In this document: positions 7,881 through 18,019 of the stretch, in pieces
How positions within the stretch are numbered: the stretch's first letter is position 1
Layout: each line of letters begins with the position of its first letter
Source of the DNA: Cohaesibacter sp. ES.047
GTDB taxonomy: Bacteria; Pseudomonadota; Alphaproteobacteria; Rhizobiales; Cohaesibacteraceae
Length of the DNA: 64,000 bases
Direction of reading: 5' to 3'
Assembly: GCF_900215505.1 (NCBI RefSeq)
Contig: NZ_LT907844.1
Span: 1,398,501-1,462,500, forward strand
Position numbers and translations under genes: made by a program
Notes under the pieces: model-generated
What the model was told of the DNA's origin: nothing
The model's input: only the letters and a program-made list of their open reading frames with translations
The model's database searches: none

Positions 7881-9779
7881 TCAGTGTTCGAAATAGGTGT
7901 AGCCGTTCAGGCTTTCCTTGAAAGCGTTCATCATGGTCTTGCGCTCCTTGAGGGTCAGCGCTTTGCGTGAAACGGCCTCCTCAACCATGGCCTTGAAGTT
8001 GTTGGACAAAGCCAGCGGGTCATATTCAACATAACGTAGAACCTCGGCAATGGTATCCCCCTCGACCTCATGAATAAGGTTGAAGTCGCCACTGTCTGCG
8101 ATCTCAATGGTTGCCACATTGGTGTCGCCGAACAGGTTGTGCAAGTCACCCAGCGTTTCCTGATAGGCACCGACAAAGAAGACGGCCAGATAATATTGCT
8201 CGTCCTTTGACAGTTCATGCACCGGTAGCGATTGGGAGATCCCGTCGGTCAGCACGAACCTGTCAACCTTGCCGTCGCTGTCGCAGGTGATGTCCGACAG
8301 GATAGCGCGGCGGGTCGGGGTTTCATTCAGGCGCTGGATCGGGATGATCGGGTGCAACTGGTCAATGGCCCAGACGTCGGGCAGAGACTGGAACAGCGAA
8401 AAGTTGGCGTGGTAGATGTCGGCAGTGGAATCAAGAGCGGTCAGCACGTCTTCGGATATCCACTCATCGGTCTCAGCCGCCTTGCGCATGCGATTGATCA
8501 GGTTGAGATAGAGTTTCTCCGCTTTTGCCAGATCGCGCAGCCCGACTTCACCCCGTCCGAAATTGCGCCGGACTTCATCGCGGTAGAAGGTGACATCGTT
8601 GAGACATTCCTGCAGGCGCGAAGCCGTAAGATAGTTTTCCACGTCGCGCATGTCGCGCAGGGAACGGCTATCATCGTCGGTCACTTCGACATCGTCCGCT
8701 TCATCGAAATGGGTCACATCGAGAATGTTGAACAACAGCATGGAGCTGTAGGCAACAGTCGCGCGGCCACTTTCGGTGACAATGGTCGGATGTGTCTCGC
8801 CGGCATCGTCCATGGTGTTCTTCACCGCTTCGACGATGTTCCAGCAATATTCGTCGATGGTGTAGTTGATGGAGTTTTCGGTCGACTTGTGCTCGCCGGT
8901 ATAGTCGATGCCCAGACCACCGCCCAGATCGATATAACTGAGCGGCGCCCCTTCCTTGCGCAGTTCGACAAAGAAGCGGCAGGCCTCTGCGGTCGAACGG
9001 CGGACATCAAGAATGTCCGGCACCTGACTGCCCAGATGGAAATGCTGCAATTGCAGACAATCAAGGAATCCTTCGTCCCTGAGGCGGTCGATCACATGCA
9101 GCACATCGGGTGCAGACAAGCCAAAGGCTGAACGGTCCCCGGACGAGGAGGCCCAGTTGCCCGTGATGCGGTTGTTGAGCTTGATGCGGATGCCCAGCTG
9201 TGGCCTGATATTGAGCTTTTTGGATTGCTCAAGCACCAGATCGAGCTCCGAGGTACTCTCCAGAACAATGATCGTGTTGAAGCCGAGATTGTTGGACAAC
9301 AGGGCGAGATTGATGAACTCGCTGTCCTTGATGCCGTTGCAGATCAACAGGGCTTCGCGCGAAAGGCGCTGGCCAAGGGCAATGATGAGCTCCGGTTTGG
9401 AGCCGACTTCGAGACCGAAATGATGGGGTGAGCCATATTCGACGATTTTCTCGATCACGTGGGCCTGCTGGTTGACCTTGACTGGAAAGACGCCACGATA
9501 GTCGTTCTTGTACTCCAGCTCATTGATGGCCGTGCGGAAACTGTTGTTGATCCGTTCGATCTGGTTCTTGAGACTGTTGGCGACGCGCAACAGGATCGGC
9601 GAGGCAATGCCCCGTTCCTCCAGCGAGTGCAGTATGGACGTCAGATCGGTCGTCGCTTCACCCTTTTCGTGGTTGGTGATCAGCCCGATGTTGCCATTGT
9701 CGAGAACCGTAAAACGGCCTTCGCCCCAGCGCTCAATTCCGTAGATGGCTCCGGGTGCCTCTTCTTCGATGAAGCTCAC
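7881..9779 (-). CDS. speA: biosynthetic arginine decarboxylase
   Basis: 632 residues, matching the usual length of the large SpeA-type arginine decarboxylase. The PLP lysine lies in VFPVKVNQQ (K101); other family blocks are [28 protein letters not shown] and [12 protein letters not shown]. It converts arginine to agmatine and CO2, the entry step of the operon. The start is GTG at 9779 after AGAGGGAA; an ATG was not found in register nearby. The gene is first in the six-gene operon, behind a 310-bp divergent spacer shared with trpB. Confidence 0.93.
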   Translation of the reverse strand: MSFIEEEAPGAIYGIERWGEGRFTVLDNGNIGLITNHEKGEATTDLTSILHSLEERGIASPILLRVANSLKNQIERINNSFRTAINELEYKNDYRGVFPVKVNQQAHVIEKIVEYGSPHHFGLEVGSKPELIIALGQRLSREALLICNGIKDSEFINLALLSNNLGFNTIIVLESTSELDLVLEQSKKLNIRPQLGIRIKLNNRITGNWASSSGDRSAFGLSAPDVLHVIDRLRDEGFLDCLQLQHFHLGSQVPDILDVRRSTAEACRFFVELRKEGAPLSYIDLGGGLGIDYTGEHKSTENSINYTIDEYCWNIVEAVKNTMDDAGETHPTIVTESGRATVAYSSMLLFNILDVTHFDEADDVEVTDDDSRSLRDMRDVENYLTASRLQECLNDVTFYRDEVRRNFGRGEVGLRDLAKAEKLYLNLINRMRKAAETDEWISEDVLTALDSTADIYHANFSLFQSLPDVWAIDQLHPIIPIQRLNETPTRRAILSDITCDSDGKVDRFVLTDGISQSLPVHELSKDEQYYLAVFFVGAYQETLGDLHNLFGDTNVATIEIADSGDFNLIHEVEGDTIAEVLRYVEYDPLALSNNFKAMVEEAVSRKALTLKERKTMMNAFKESLNGYTYFEH

Positions 9780-10089
9780 GCGTATTCCCTCTAGTCAATC
9801 CGGCCTATCAAGCCGGTCCAATCGGATGCATTCGCACCCTGTTCAAAGGTGTGCATATGGCGGAACAAGCCAACTGTTGCAAGGGAAAACTCAACTCGAA
9901 ACGCAATTGAGATCAATGTCTTTTCCCTTGGTGACAATAATGCGGTTCGCTCTTGACGACGAACTCTGTTCAGCGGCCCCAAAGTTGGCTATTTTTGGCT
10001 GGTCATGTCCAGACATGACCAACTTTTCAGTCTCGAAAACTACACTCGAAAATCACAACAAGAGTAAGACAGGTCACCGGAGGTTCTCA
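9780..10089. promoter_or_regulatory. divergent promoter region speA/trpB with structured speA leader
   Basis: These 310 bp separate two divergent genes. In the speA leader a 10-bp inverted repeat, CAAGGGAAAA (9880-9889) with its complement at 9921-9930, encloses an inner CTCAA/TTGAG pair (9890-9894, 9907-9911). A second hairpin CCGGC/GCCGG lies at 9800-9816, just before the speA ribosome site. Long-range pairing before a polyamine-synthesis gene could support RNA- or protein-level feedback, but no known riboswitch motif was recognised. The trpB side ends with GGAGG at 10079-10083. Confidence 0.4.
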
Positions 10090-11301
10090 ATGGGCTATTT
10101 AAAACAATTCCCGAGCAAGGATGGATATTTTGGCGAATTTGGCGGGGCATTTCTGCCGCCCGAGCTTGAGCCGCACTTCAAGGAAATCGCCCAAGCCTAC
10201 GAGCGCCTTGCGGTCGACGCCTCATATATCAATGAATTGCGGTATATTCGAGAGCATTTTCAGGGACGCCCGACCCCGGTGCAACATGCCAAGAATATTT
10301 CGGAAAAACTGGGCGGTGCCCAGATCTATCTCAAGCGCGAAGATCTCAATCACACCGGGGCACACAAGCTCAACCACTGCATGGGCGAGGCGCTGCTCGC
10401 CAAGTTCATGGGCAAGAAGAAGCTGATCGCCGAGACTGGCGCTGGCCAGCACGGCGTTGCACTGGCAACCGCTGCCTCCTACTTCGGGATGGAGTGCGAG
10501 ATTCACATGGGCGAAGTGGATATCGCGAAGGAGCATCCCAACGTGATCCGCATGAAGCTTCTCGGGGCTGAGGTGGTTCCGGTCAGCTTTGGCGCCAAGA
10601 CCCTCAAGGAAGCCGTGGACAGCGCGTTCCAGTCCTATCTGGGACAGGCCGATTCCGCGATCTATGCCATTGGTTCCGTGGTTGGACCGCACCCCTTCCC
10701 CAAAATGGTGCGCGACTTCCAGTCGGTGGTCGGCTTTGAGGCGCGCGACCAGTTTGCGGCAATGACCGGCAACGATCCGGATCACGTGGTTGCCTGCGTT
10801 GGCGGTGGATCAAACGCCATGGGCATCTTCTCGGGCTTCCTTGATAACGATGCGGTAAAGCTTCATGGTGTCGAGCCGCATGGCTCGGGGACCGAGCTTG
10901 GCAAGCATGCTGCGACCATCACCTACGGCAAGCCGGGCATGATCCACGGCTTCAAGTGCATGTTGCTCTCCGATGAAGACGGCAACCCGGCACCGGTGCA
11001 TTCGATTGCATCCGGCCTTGACTATCCCGGCGTTGGTCCCGAGCATTCTTACCTTTCGTCCATCGGCAAGGTAGCCTACGGCTCGGCCAGCGATCAGGAA
11101 ACGCTCGATGCCTTCTTTGCGCTCAGTAAATATGAGGGCATCATCCCCGCGCTCGAAAGCTCACACGCGGTGGCCTATGCCATGAAGATGGCCAAGGAAC
11201 TGCCGGGTGAAGCCATTCTGGTCAATCTGTCCGGTCGCGGTGACAAGGACATCGACTATGTCACCGAAAAGTTCGGCTATGGTGAGGATTTTGAGCTCTA
11301 G
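10090..11301 (+). CDS. trpB: stand-alone tryptophan synthase beta-like protein
   Basis: 403 residues of the TrpB family, PLP fold type II. Visible features: [23 protein letters not shown] (PLP lysine K93), AETGAGQHG (catalytic Glu115), VGGGSNAMG phosphate loop and [13 protein letters not shown]. TrpB makes tryptophan from indole and serine, normally with TrpA. No trpA follows; ilvD does. The N-terminus and segments such as [10 protein letters not shown] and [12 protein letters not shown] differ from the canonical form, so this may be a second, stand-alone TrpB that salvages indole or uses another beta-substituted serine. The ATG at 10090 follows CCGGAGG. Confidence 0.85.
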   Translation: MGYLKQFPSKDGYFGEFGGAFLPPELEPHFKEIAQAYERLAVDASYINELRYIREHFQGRPTPVQHAKNISEKLGGAQIYLKREDLNHTGAHKLNHCMGEALLAKFMGKKKLIAETGAGQHGVALATAASYFGMECEIHMGEVDIAKEHPNVIRMKLLGAEVVPVSFGAKTLKEAVDSAFQSYLGQADSAIYAIGSVVGPHPFPKMVRDFQSVVGFEARDQFAAMTGNDPDHVVACVGGGSNAMGIFSGFLDNDAVKLHGVEPHGSGTELGKHAATITYGKPGMIHGFKCMLLSDEDGNPAPVHSIASGLDYPGVGPEHSYLSSIGKVAYGSASDQETLDAFFALSKYEGIIPALESSHAVAYAMKMAKELPGEAILVNLSGRGDKDIDYVTEKFGYGEDFEL

Positions 11302-11337
11302 GCTCTTCAAGCCTCTTTGCTCAAGCTGTGTGGTTGA

Positions 11338-11381
11338 AGACAAAAAGGGCAGCGGCTTTCCGGTCGCTGTCCTTTTTGTCT
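11338..11381 (+). terminator. Rho-independent terminator after trpB
   Basis: AGACAAAAAGG-g-CAGCG (11338-11354) pairs with CGCTG-t-CCTTTTTGTCT (11365-11381) around a 10-base loop. The T-run lies in the descending arm, and the A-run in the ascending arm makes it bidirectional in form. Confidence 0.85.
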
Positions 11382-11591
11382 GCTCAGCCATTTGGTTCAG
11401 CTTTTTGTGTTCGCGCCTTTTCGTTTTGTGCGTATATCATGCAAATTTTGAAAGAAATGGTATTGTCAGGACTTCGCCTGATGGTTTAAACAGGGTCGGA
11501 CCCTGTGCTCATGTCCGCCTCATCGGATGAAGAGCGCCGGACGAAATATTGGTTTGACCGACCGACCAGACTTTCCCTCAAAGGATTTACC

Positions 11592-13448
11592 ATGCCAGAT
11601 TATCGTTCCAAGACTTCGACCCATGGCCGCAACATGGCGGGCGCCCGCGCTCTATGGCGCGCGACCGGTGTTGGCAACAAGGACTTTGGCAAGCCGATTA
11701 TCGCGGTGGTGAACTCCTTTACCCAGTTTGTACCCGGCCATGTGCACCTGAAGGATCTGGGCCAGATGGTTGCCCGCGAAATCGAGGCTGCGGGTGGTAT
11801 CGCCAAGGAATTCAACACCATAGCGGTTGATGACGGCATTGCCATGGGCCACGACGGGATGCTCTATTCGCTGCCATCTCGCGAGATCATCGCAGATTCC
11901 GTTGAATATATGGCCAATGCCCATTGTGCCGATGCGCTCGTGTGCATTTCCAACTGCGACAAGATCACACCGGGCATGATGATGGCCGCTATGCGCCTCA
12001 ACATTCCTGCGGTTTTCGTCTCCGGCGGGCCGATGGAAGCAGGCCGCAGCGAAGGGATTGATCACGGGCTTGATCTGGTTGATGCCATTGTTATGGGCAC
12101 CGATCCGAACGTCAGTGACGAGATGGTTGCCAAGGTGGAAGAAGCGGCCTGTCCGACCTGTGGGTCCTGTTCGGGCATGTTCACGGCCAACTCCATGAAC
12201 TGCCTTGCCGAAGCTCTGGGGATTGCTCTGCCGGGTAACGGCACCATCGTTGCCACCCATGCTGACCGCAAGGAACTGTTCCTTGAAGCGGCCAGAACGT
12301 CCGTCGAGCTATGCAAGCGTTACTATGTCGAGGAAGACGAAAGCGTTCTGCCGCGCAACATTGCCACCTTCGAGGCGTTTGAGAATGCCATGACCCTCGA
12401 CATCGCCATGGGCGGGTCGACCAACACGGTTCTGCATCTGTTGGCGATTGCGCTTGAGGGCGAAGTCAATTTCACCATGTCCGATATCGACCGTCTGTCG
12501 CGCAATGTGCCGTCGGTTTGCAAACTGGCACCGATGACGCAAAAGTATCACATCGAAAACTGCCATCAGGCTGGTGGCATCTTCGGCATTCTGGGCGAGC
12601 TTGACCGGGCTGGTCTCATTCATCGCGATTGCAGCACGGTTCATCTTCCGACCCTTGGTGAGGCTATCGATACCTATGACATCATGCGCTCGCCTTCCAA
12701 ACAGGTTGAGGATCTCTACAAGGCCGCGCCCGGCGGCGTACGCACCACGGAAGCCTTCTCTCAGGCCAAGCGCTTTGCCGAGCTCGACAGGAACCGGGAG
12801 ACCGGCTGTATCCGCAACAAGGAAAACGCCTACAGTCAGGATGGCGGGCTTGCTGTCCTGTCCGGCAACATTGCACTAGATGGCTGCATCGTGAAGACCG
12901 CTGGCGTTGACGAGAGTATCCTCAAATTCTCAGGTCCGGCCCGGATCTTTGAAAGTCAGGATGCTGCGGTCAAGGCGATCACCACCAAGAAGGTGGTTGC
13001 AGGGGATGTGGTCGTCATCCGCTATGAAGGGCCACGTGGCGGTCCGGGTATGCAGGAAATGCTCTATCCGACCTCCTATCTCAAGGCCATGGGTCTTGGC
13101 AAGGAATGCGCTCTCATCACCGATGGTCGGTTCTCGGGCGGCACGTCCGGCCTGTCCATCGGGCATGTGTCGCCAGAAGCCGCATCAGGCGGCGCGATTG
13201 GTCTGATCGAAGAAGGCGATACGGTCGAAATCGACATCCCGAACCGTTCCATCAATGTTGCCGTCAGTGATGCGGATCTTGAGTCCCGCCGGGCCGTGAT
13301 GGTGGCCAAGGGCGATGCTGCCTGGAAGCCGGAAGAAAAACGCGACCGTATCGTGTCGCGCTCGCTGGAAGCTTACGGACTGATGGCAACTTCGGCGGAC
13401 AAGGGAGCCGTGCGCGACCTGAAAGGACTTCGCCGCGTCGAGGGCTAG
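11592..13448 (+). CDS. ilvD: dihydroxy-acid dehydratase
   Basis: 618 residues, the normal IlvD length. Iron-sulfur and active-site blocks are present: SNCDKITPG (C122), [18 protein letters not shown] near 190-210, GGSTNTVLH, and the C-terminal [11 protein letters not shown] and [10 protein letters not shown]. The enzyme dehydrates dihydroxy-isovalerate and dihydroxy-methylvalerate in branched-chain amino acid synthesis. The ATG at 11592 has AAAGGA upstream; longer frames to 11505 are not needed. It is clearly a different subgroup from the sugar-acid dehydratase at 43236-44981. Confidence 0.94.
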   Translation: MPDYRSKTSTHGRNMAGARALWRATGVGNKDFGKPIIAVVNSFTQFVPGHVHLKDLGQMVAREIEAAGGIAKEFNTIAVDDGIAMGHDGMLYSLPSREIIADSVEYMANAHCADALVCISNCDKITPGMMMAAMRLNIPAVFVSGGPMEAGRSEGIDHGLDLVDAIVMGTDPNVSDEMVAKVEEAACPTCGSCSGMFTANSMNCLAEALGIALPGNGTIVATHADRKELFLEAARTSVELCKRYYVEEDESVLPRNIATFEAFENAMTLDIAMGGSTNTVLHLLAIALEGEVNFTMSDIDRLSRNVPSVCKLAPMTQKYHIENCHQAGGIFGILGELDRAGLIHRDCSTVHLPTLGEAIDTYDIMRSPSKQVEDLYKAAPGGVRTTEAFSQAKRFAELDRNRETGCIRNKENAYSQDGGLAVLSGNIALDGCIVKTAGVDESILKFSGPARIFESQDAAVKAITTKKVVAGDVVVIRYEGPRGGPGMQEMLYPTSYLKAMGLGKECALITDGRFSGGTSGLSIGHVSPEAASGGAIGLIEEGDTVEIDIPNRSINVAVSDADLESRRAVMVAKGDAAWKPEEKRDRIVSRSLEAYGLMATSADKGAVRDLKGLRRVEG

Positions 13449-13578
13449 AGCCTTTTGCTCAAGTCTTTGTTTTGGCGTGTATCTTCTGGCCGAAACCCGT
13501 TCACATGGTTCGGAGATGTACTTCTGACCTGTTGCCGTCCTTTTTTGTCTCTGCCAAAAACTTGGCAAATCTGTATCA

Positions 13579-13608
13579 ATACCCGTTGCGATGGCGACGG
13601 GTATTTTT
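13579..13608 (+). terminator. Rho-independent terminator after ilvD
   Basis: ATACCCGTTGC (13579-13589) pairs with GCGACGGGTAT (13594-13604, one mismatch) and is followed by a T-run, 131 bp after the ilvD stop. Confidence 0.8.
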
Positions 13609-13736
13609 CTGGTTAAGGACAAAAGAATAAAATTGAGCAAAATGCGGTATCATTTGCTACAATACTTGTATTGTTGTGCCTTGATGGGTCAACTTGGTAT
13701 TCTCGATGAGGTTGGGACACGGGCAGGAGAAGGCAT

Positions 13737-14894
13737 ATGAAAAGAAATTTCTTTATATCGGCAATTGTTGTTGGGTTCATCATGACGAGCATCAGCAGTC
13801 AGGTGCGTGCGGACGGTGGTGAATTCGTCGCAGGGGCGTTGATCGGCGGGGCCGTTGGGTTCATTGCTGGCAATGCGAACAAGAAAAAGCATCGTCGGAC
13901 CACAAAACGGCACCGTCATTCGCTCAGTGCTGCTCAGCGGCAGAACAACCGCGAGGTGCAGAACCGCCTCAATTATCTGGGGTACAATGCCGGGGTTGCT
14001 GATGGGGTGCTGGGGCGTCGCTCAAAGACTGCCATCTCACGCTTTCAGTCTGATGCAGGCTATGCGCCCAATGGCTATCTGACGCCGGAACAGACCGGTA
14101 TTCTGTTCTCTGCCGCGTTTGAAAATCAGCATTTCGGGGTCACCAGCGGTCAGGGGCAGACCACGTCCTACAATGCTGCCAATGAGAACGAGATGTTCGG
14201 CGATCCGGACGTGGATGTGCAGGAAGTCTCTGTCGATCAGGGCATCGATACGATGGTGGATGACAGCCCCGAGGGTGAGCCAATGTCGGCCGCCAATACG
14301 TCTCTTAAATTTGCCAATGGCAATCCCGGCTTCTTTGGCATTCAGCTCGGTCAGAGCTATCCGTCGGCCAAGGATGTGCTGGACAAGAATGGCTTCAATC
14401 TTTGCACTGGTGAAGGCGAGTTCATCACCTGCACGAGTGATGACAACGGTGTTTCCCGCCGTCTCAAGCTGGCGCGGGGTATGGGTGTCGAAAGTCAGCC
14501 GATCTACATGATGGATCTGGAAACCAAGCTGGCGGTCGATGTGGATCAATCCGTCATCGAGAACAAGCTTGCTGATTCCTATCCCGAACTGACGGCTGCG
14601 CCGAATAAGGTGATCAGTGACAACGCCAGCTGTGCCATGGAAATGGCCGATATCGATAATGTCGTGTCTTTCGAGGAGCGGCTCGAGATCGTGCGCAATA
14701 GAGCACAATCCAATTCCGACTGGCTCAAGACGACGCTTGATACCTGTTCTCTGTTCTACAAGGCCGATGTGTCACCGAACGGCAATGGCTACACGATCCG
14801 CGTCGCCATGTTCAAGGGCTCGTATCTGAAGAATGAGCTTGCCGTGATGGACAACAAGAAAATCGATCAGGTCAACAGCGCCCTCAAATTCTAG
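13737..14894 (+). CDS. exported protein with peptidoglycan-binding-like domain
   Basis: 385 residues. Residues 1-25 form a signal peptide (FFISAIVVGFIMTSISS, then VRADGG). Residues 30-45 (AGALIGGAVGFIAGN) are a glycine-zipper-like stretch, followed by a very basic segment (KKKHRRTTKRHRH). Residues 60-120 (EVQNRLNYLGYNAGVADGVL, then SKTAISRFQ) match the PG_binding_1 helix bundle. The rest, with two Cys pairs, is not recognised. Such proteins usually sit in the periplasm and touch the wall. It is monocistronic, between two terminators. Confidence 0.78.
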   Translation: MKRNFFISAIVVGFIMTSISSQVRADGGEFVAGALIGGAVGFIAGNANKKKHRRTTKRHRHSLSAAQRQNNREVQNRLNYLGYNAGVADGVLGRRSKTAISRFQSDAGYAPNGYLTPEQTGILFSAAFENQHFGVTSGQGQTTSYNAANENEMFGDPDVDVQEVSVDQGIDTMVDDSPEGEPMSAANTSLKFANGNPGFFGIQLGQSYPSAKDVLDKNGFNLCTGEGEFITCTSDDNGVSRRLKLARGMGVESQPIYMMDLETKLAVDVDQSVIENKLADSYPELTAAPNKVISDNASCAMEMADIDNVVSFEERLEIVRNRAQSNSDWLKTTLDTCSLFYKADVSPNGNGYTIRVAMFKGSYLKNELAVMDNKKIDQVNSALKF

Positions 14895-14930
14895 AGCGCG
14901 TGCATTGCCCGTTCGTCAGAGCATCATCAG

Positions 14931-14966
14931 CGCCCGGTCGTTTTGAAACGCGGCCGGGCGTTTTGC
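14931..14966 (+). terminator. terminator after the peptidoglycan-binding protein gene
   Basis: CGCCCGG (14931-14937) pairs with CCGGGCG (14954-14960), followed by TTTT. It lies between convergent genes and may serve both strands. Confidence 0.75.
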
Positions 14967-14997
14967 TGCCCCTTTCGCCCCAATCAATCGATGCACC

Positions 14998-15429
14998 TTA
15001 GTCAACCGGGGTCAGGCAGAGGCGGACGAAGGAGAAATTGGAGTCCGTGAAGACCAGATGGGCCGTGCGGTTGGCATAGAGCAAGCGCCCGTCCGCATGG
15101 ATGGTGCCCGAGATGGAATAGGTGTGGGCGCGCCTGATCTCCTCCCTGTCATAGGGGATGCCGAACCGCATGGGCAGGCGTTTTGCCTTGAGAATGGTGC
15201 GTTTTGAAAGCGTGACAGAGCGGCAGTCACCCAGCGATATGTCGAGAAGCCGCAACTCCAGCATGGCGCCTTTGGGCAGGCGAACCACACCTGAGGTGTA
15301 GACCTCGCCATGCAACTGGCTGTTCACCAGACTTTCGAACAGATTGCCTTCCGGCTCGCTGCCATAAGGAGATGGGAACGGACCTATGGGAAGGTCGGCC
15401 TTTTTCAGATCTTCATAGGCTAGGGTCAT
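14998..15429 (-). CDS. YscW/YbaY-like (PF09619-type) domain protein
   Basis: 143 residues. The core (LHGEVYTSGVVRLPKGAMLE, then RLLDISLGD, then a late YSISGTIHADGRLLYAN) matches the YscW/YbaY beta-sandwich family, whose members are normally lipoproteins. Here the first 40 residues contain no signal peptide or lipobox, so the protein looks cytoplasmic or is exported otherwise. The ATG at 15429 follows GAGGAGA. It stands alone; function unknown. Confidence 0.6.
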   Translation of the reverse strand: MTLAYEDLKKADLPIGPFPSPYGSEPEGNLFESLVNSQLHGEVYTSGVVRLPKGAMLELRLLDISLGDCRSVTLSKRTILKAKRLPMRFGIPYDREEIRRAHTYSISGTIHADGRLLYANRTAHLVFTDSNFSFVRLCLTPVD

Positions 15430-15785
15430 CAATGTCTCCTCAGTCGGGTCAGTCGCTCTTTATCCTCACTCCAGTCTGAACAGCGATTGCGGCGGCAATG
15501 GTCTGTGAAATTGGGTCATTTCGGGGAATTTTTGTGGCGAGGAGGGTAGGGGGGGAGAGATGAGGGATCAGAAGCGGACCTTTGGAGACCTTCAACAGGG
15601 GCGACTTCGAAGAAGCCAGCTTCCCCATTCCTGACATTCGATTGAAGCGCACCATTTTTAATTGGCGGACAGTTCATGTTGCTGGAGGCTTTGGCGTAAT
15701 TAACGCAATAATCTACATTTACGACGTCACAACGTATCGGTAGTGTTATGAAATTAGGCTGGGTGGGTTTAGGCAAATGTTCGGG
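15430..15785. other. intergenic stretch without recognised gene
   Basis: About 356 bp between the YscW-like gene and the response regulator. A possible 86-codon minus frame (15516-15776) has no ribosome site or recognisable motif and I do not call it. G-rich purine tracts (15539-15562) are the only notable composition. Confidence 0.5.
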
Positions 15786-16499
15786 CTATTCCCGCCATTT
15801 TTCCAAGCTCGTCTCGGCGAGTGAAAGTTCTTCGTCATTCAGAAGTCCCCGATAAAAGGCTATGGCCACTGCCCGAGTGCGCGAGTTGAAGAGCGGCGTG
15901 TCCTCATTGGGGTTGGCTTGTTCGACACCAAGCTTCTGGTACAGCTGCTTGAGGCGGCCCTGAACAGAGCGGGTGGAAATGCCCCGCCGTTGCGAAATGG
16001 ATTTGTCTGTCAGACCCACCGCAATATCGAGCAGTACTTCAAACTCGGTGTTGGACAAGCCCTGATGCACGTCGAGTGCCCGCTCCTGTACACCGCGCAC
16101 CTCGCGGTCAACGATGCACTGATCTTCAACAAAAATGCCGATGATGGCATGGCCAAGTCTCTGGGCTGACGCCGTTTTAAGCACGTAGCCATAGACTGCT
16201 TGTCTTGGTACGATGCGCGAAATCCCCCGAACATAGGCCTCGTCTGAATAATTGGACCAGAAAAGAATTCGCATGTCGGCGTGTTTTTCCCAGATCCGAG
16301 AGGCCGCAGTAATGCCGCTCACCTCTGGCATCTGCACGTCCATCACCACTCCATCAACATCATGGGTCCGGGCGATGTCGACGGCAGCCTGTCCGCCATC
16401 CGCTTCATAGACATGATCGCAATCGGGTAGATAGCGGCGAACGGTCTCCAACAGGAAAGACCGATGCAGCGGATCATCTTCCGCAATCAAAATATTCAT
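15786..16499 (-). CDS. response regulator, LuxR-type
   Basis: 237 residues: receiver domain with acidic pocket EDD (7-9), phospho-acceptor D54 in VVMDVQMPEVSG and a Lys in YGYVLKTAS; C-terminal half resembles a LuxR/GerE HTH (LSNTEFEVLLDIAVG, then ISQRRGISTRSVQGRLKQLY). The HTH is somewhat divergent from the usual LT..E..VL pattern. The start overlaps the kinase stop by 4 bp (ATGA), so the two are translationally coupled and form a two-component pair. Target genes are not evident; the divergent lactonase/ABC operon is one candidate. Confidence 0.88.
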   Translation of the reverse strand: MNILIAEDDPLHRSFLLETVRRYLPDCDHVYEADGGQAAVDIARTHDVDGVVMDVQMPEVSGITAASRIWEKHADMRILFWSNYSDEAYVRGISRIVPRQAVYGYVLKTASAQRLGHAIIGIFVEDQCIVDREVRGVQERALDVHQGLSNTEFEVLLDIAVGLTDKSISQRRGISTRSVQGRLKQLYQKLGVEQANPNEDTPLFNSRTRAVAIAFYRGLLNDEELSLAETSLEKWRE

Positions 16500-17776
16500 A
16501 CGGTCTCCTCAGGTCTGGGCTCGGATGGTTGGGGGACGCTGGTTTCTGCAATGCTGATCGTTGCTCTCGGTATCCTTAGGATCGTCCGGCTGCCGACGCT
16601 GGTTGGATTGCGTTCAAAGTCCAGAGTTGCCCCGATCAGGGATGCTCGAACACGCATATTATCAACCCCACGGCTGGAACGTCGCCAGCCATCCGGGGGA
16701 GATATGCCATCGTTTGAAACTGTAATGTTGACTTCCTCGTCCGACTGGGTGATGGCAATCTCGATTGCGCTGCAACCCGAATGCTTGACCGCGTTGGTCA
16801 CTGCTTCCTGAACGATGCGGAAGGTGGCAAGCTGCAAACCATATTCGGCCTGGTCGAGCAGTTTTCCGGTTTGATTGAGCACGGATGTCGCGATGAAACG
16901 TTTTGCCCCTTGAGTGGATCGGGTAAGTTGCGCTTCAATGGCTTGAGTCACGCCGAAAAGGTCAAGAACCCCCGGCTTTGCATTTTCGATAATCTTGCGC
17001 AGCTCGTTGGTGCAGCGGGAAATGGAGTTGGACAAGTCGACCAATTCGCTCTTTGTGCAGACGCCGTCGTCAGCGATGCGGGAAATCTGCCGGTAGATGG
17101 CCGACAGATCTGCAAGGGTTTGATCATGCAGTTCCATGCCGAGACGTTGCCGTTCCGCTTCCATTGCTTCGGTGAGATTCTGGGCGCCGATCCTGAGATT
17201 TTTCTCCCGGCCGAGCGCGGCCCCCTCCGCACGCTCCGAACTTTTGGCCCGGTCCGACATGTTGAGCGCGTAAAAGTAAGGCGCAATCAGATCGGCAATA
17301 TTCTGCGCGATCCGGGCGTCTTCATCATTATAGGCATTGCGTTCGTGCGAGGAGAAACTGATGACCCCAATCACGCCGCCATGTACCACCATGGGTACAT
17401 GGATTCGACTGCGCAGATTGGCGTCGAAGATCGGAGCATCATCAGCACCGTCAAAATGAAAGCGAGGATCTTCCCAGGCGTCCCCGGTCACAAGAAGCGC
17501 ACTCTCTCCCGCGAGCAACTGACGCACAGGTGCGAGAGCATTGGGGCGTTCCTTGCCATTGCGGTTCCATATCGTCTCTACGCCCGTTTCCACGGCGAAA
17601 TGCTTGGATTTGTCGTCTGATACGATGACCGCAACATCGAGATGATTATAGTCGAGGAGCTTTGATTTGACCGCGCCGGCAATTCGGTTGAGTGCTTTTT
17701 GAAAGTCCAGCTCTCCGGCTATGGCTCGAGAGATCGCCAGATAATGGTCTAACTCTCTTATCTCACGTCTGCTCAT
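16496..17776 (-). CDS. GAF-domain sensor histidine kinase (HisKA_3/NarX type)
   Basis: 426 residues from the preferred ATG at 17776, which has GGAGG ten bases upstream; an upstream in-frame ATG at 17827 would add 17 residues. Residues 20-170 form a GAF domain (RSRIHVPMVVHGGVIGVISF). The dimerisation/phospho-acceptor segment is ERQRLGMELHDQTL with H217. The ATPase domain shows RIVQEAVTNAVKHS (N box) and RGVDNMRVRASLIGA (G box). There is no membrane segment, so the signal is cytoplasmic, perhaps a small molecule or redox state bound by GAF. Pairs with the response regulator downstream. Confidence 0.88.
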   Translation of the reverse strand: MSRREIRELDHYLAISRAIAGELDFQKALNRIAGAVKSKLLDYNHLDVAVIVSDDKSKHFAVETGVETIWNRNGKERPNALAPVRQLLAGESALLVTGDAWEDPRFHFDGADDAPIFDANLRSRIHVPMVVHGGVIGVISFSSHERNAYNDEDARIAQNIADLIAPYFYALNMSDRAKSSERAEGAALGREKNLRIGAQNLTEAMEAERQRLGMELHDQTLADLSAIYRQISRIADDGVCTKSELVDLSNSISRCTNELRKIIENAKPGVLDLFGVTQAIEAQLTRSTQGAKRFIATSVLNQTGKLLDQAEYGLQLATFRIVQEAVTNAVKHSGCSAIEIAITQSDEEVNITVSNDGISPPDGWRRSSRGVDNMRVRASLIGATLDFERNPTSVGSRTILRIPRATISIAETSVPQPSEPRPEETV

Positions 17777-18019
17777 GCTCTTGGGGCCTCCGGGTTCTAC
17801 GCTATGCCACGGCATGTCGTTCGCCAAGAGATTTCAACAAGCTTTACCGAAATGATCCGCACCATCTTTTGCGGATATCCGCAACGAGTGCCGCGCTTCA
17901 CTGAAGAGCGAAGCGGTATCTGCACATATCGATAAGCCCCCCGGGGGCTTAACCTTGCTGATGAAGGATTCCAGATGGTGGGCCCATCTTTGCGCAATGA
18001 TGTGCTGTTGGATCAAGTC

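Noticed and set aside
8232-9131. Plus-strand open frame of 299 codons
   Set aside because: Antisense shadow of speA.
17934-17950. AAGCCCCCCGGGGGCTT as terminator or operator before the lactonase operon
   Set aside because: It has no room for a loop, no T-run and no second copy; it may be chance in a GC-rich spacer.
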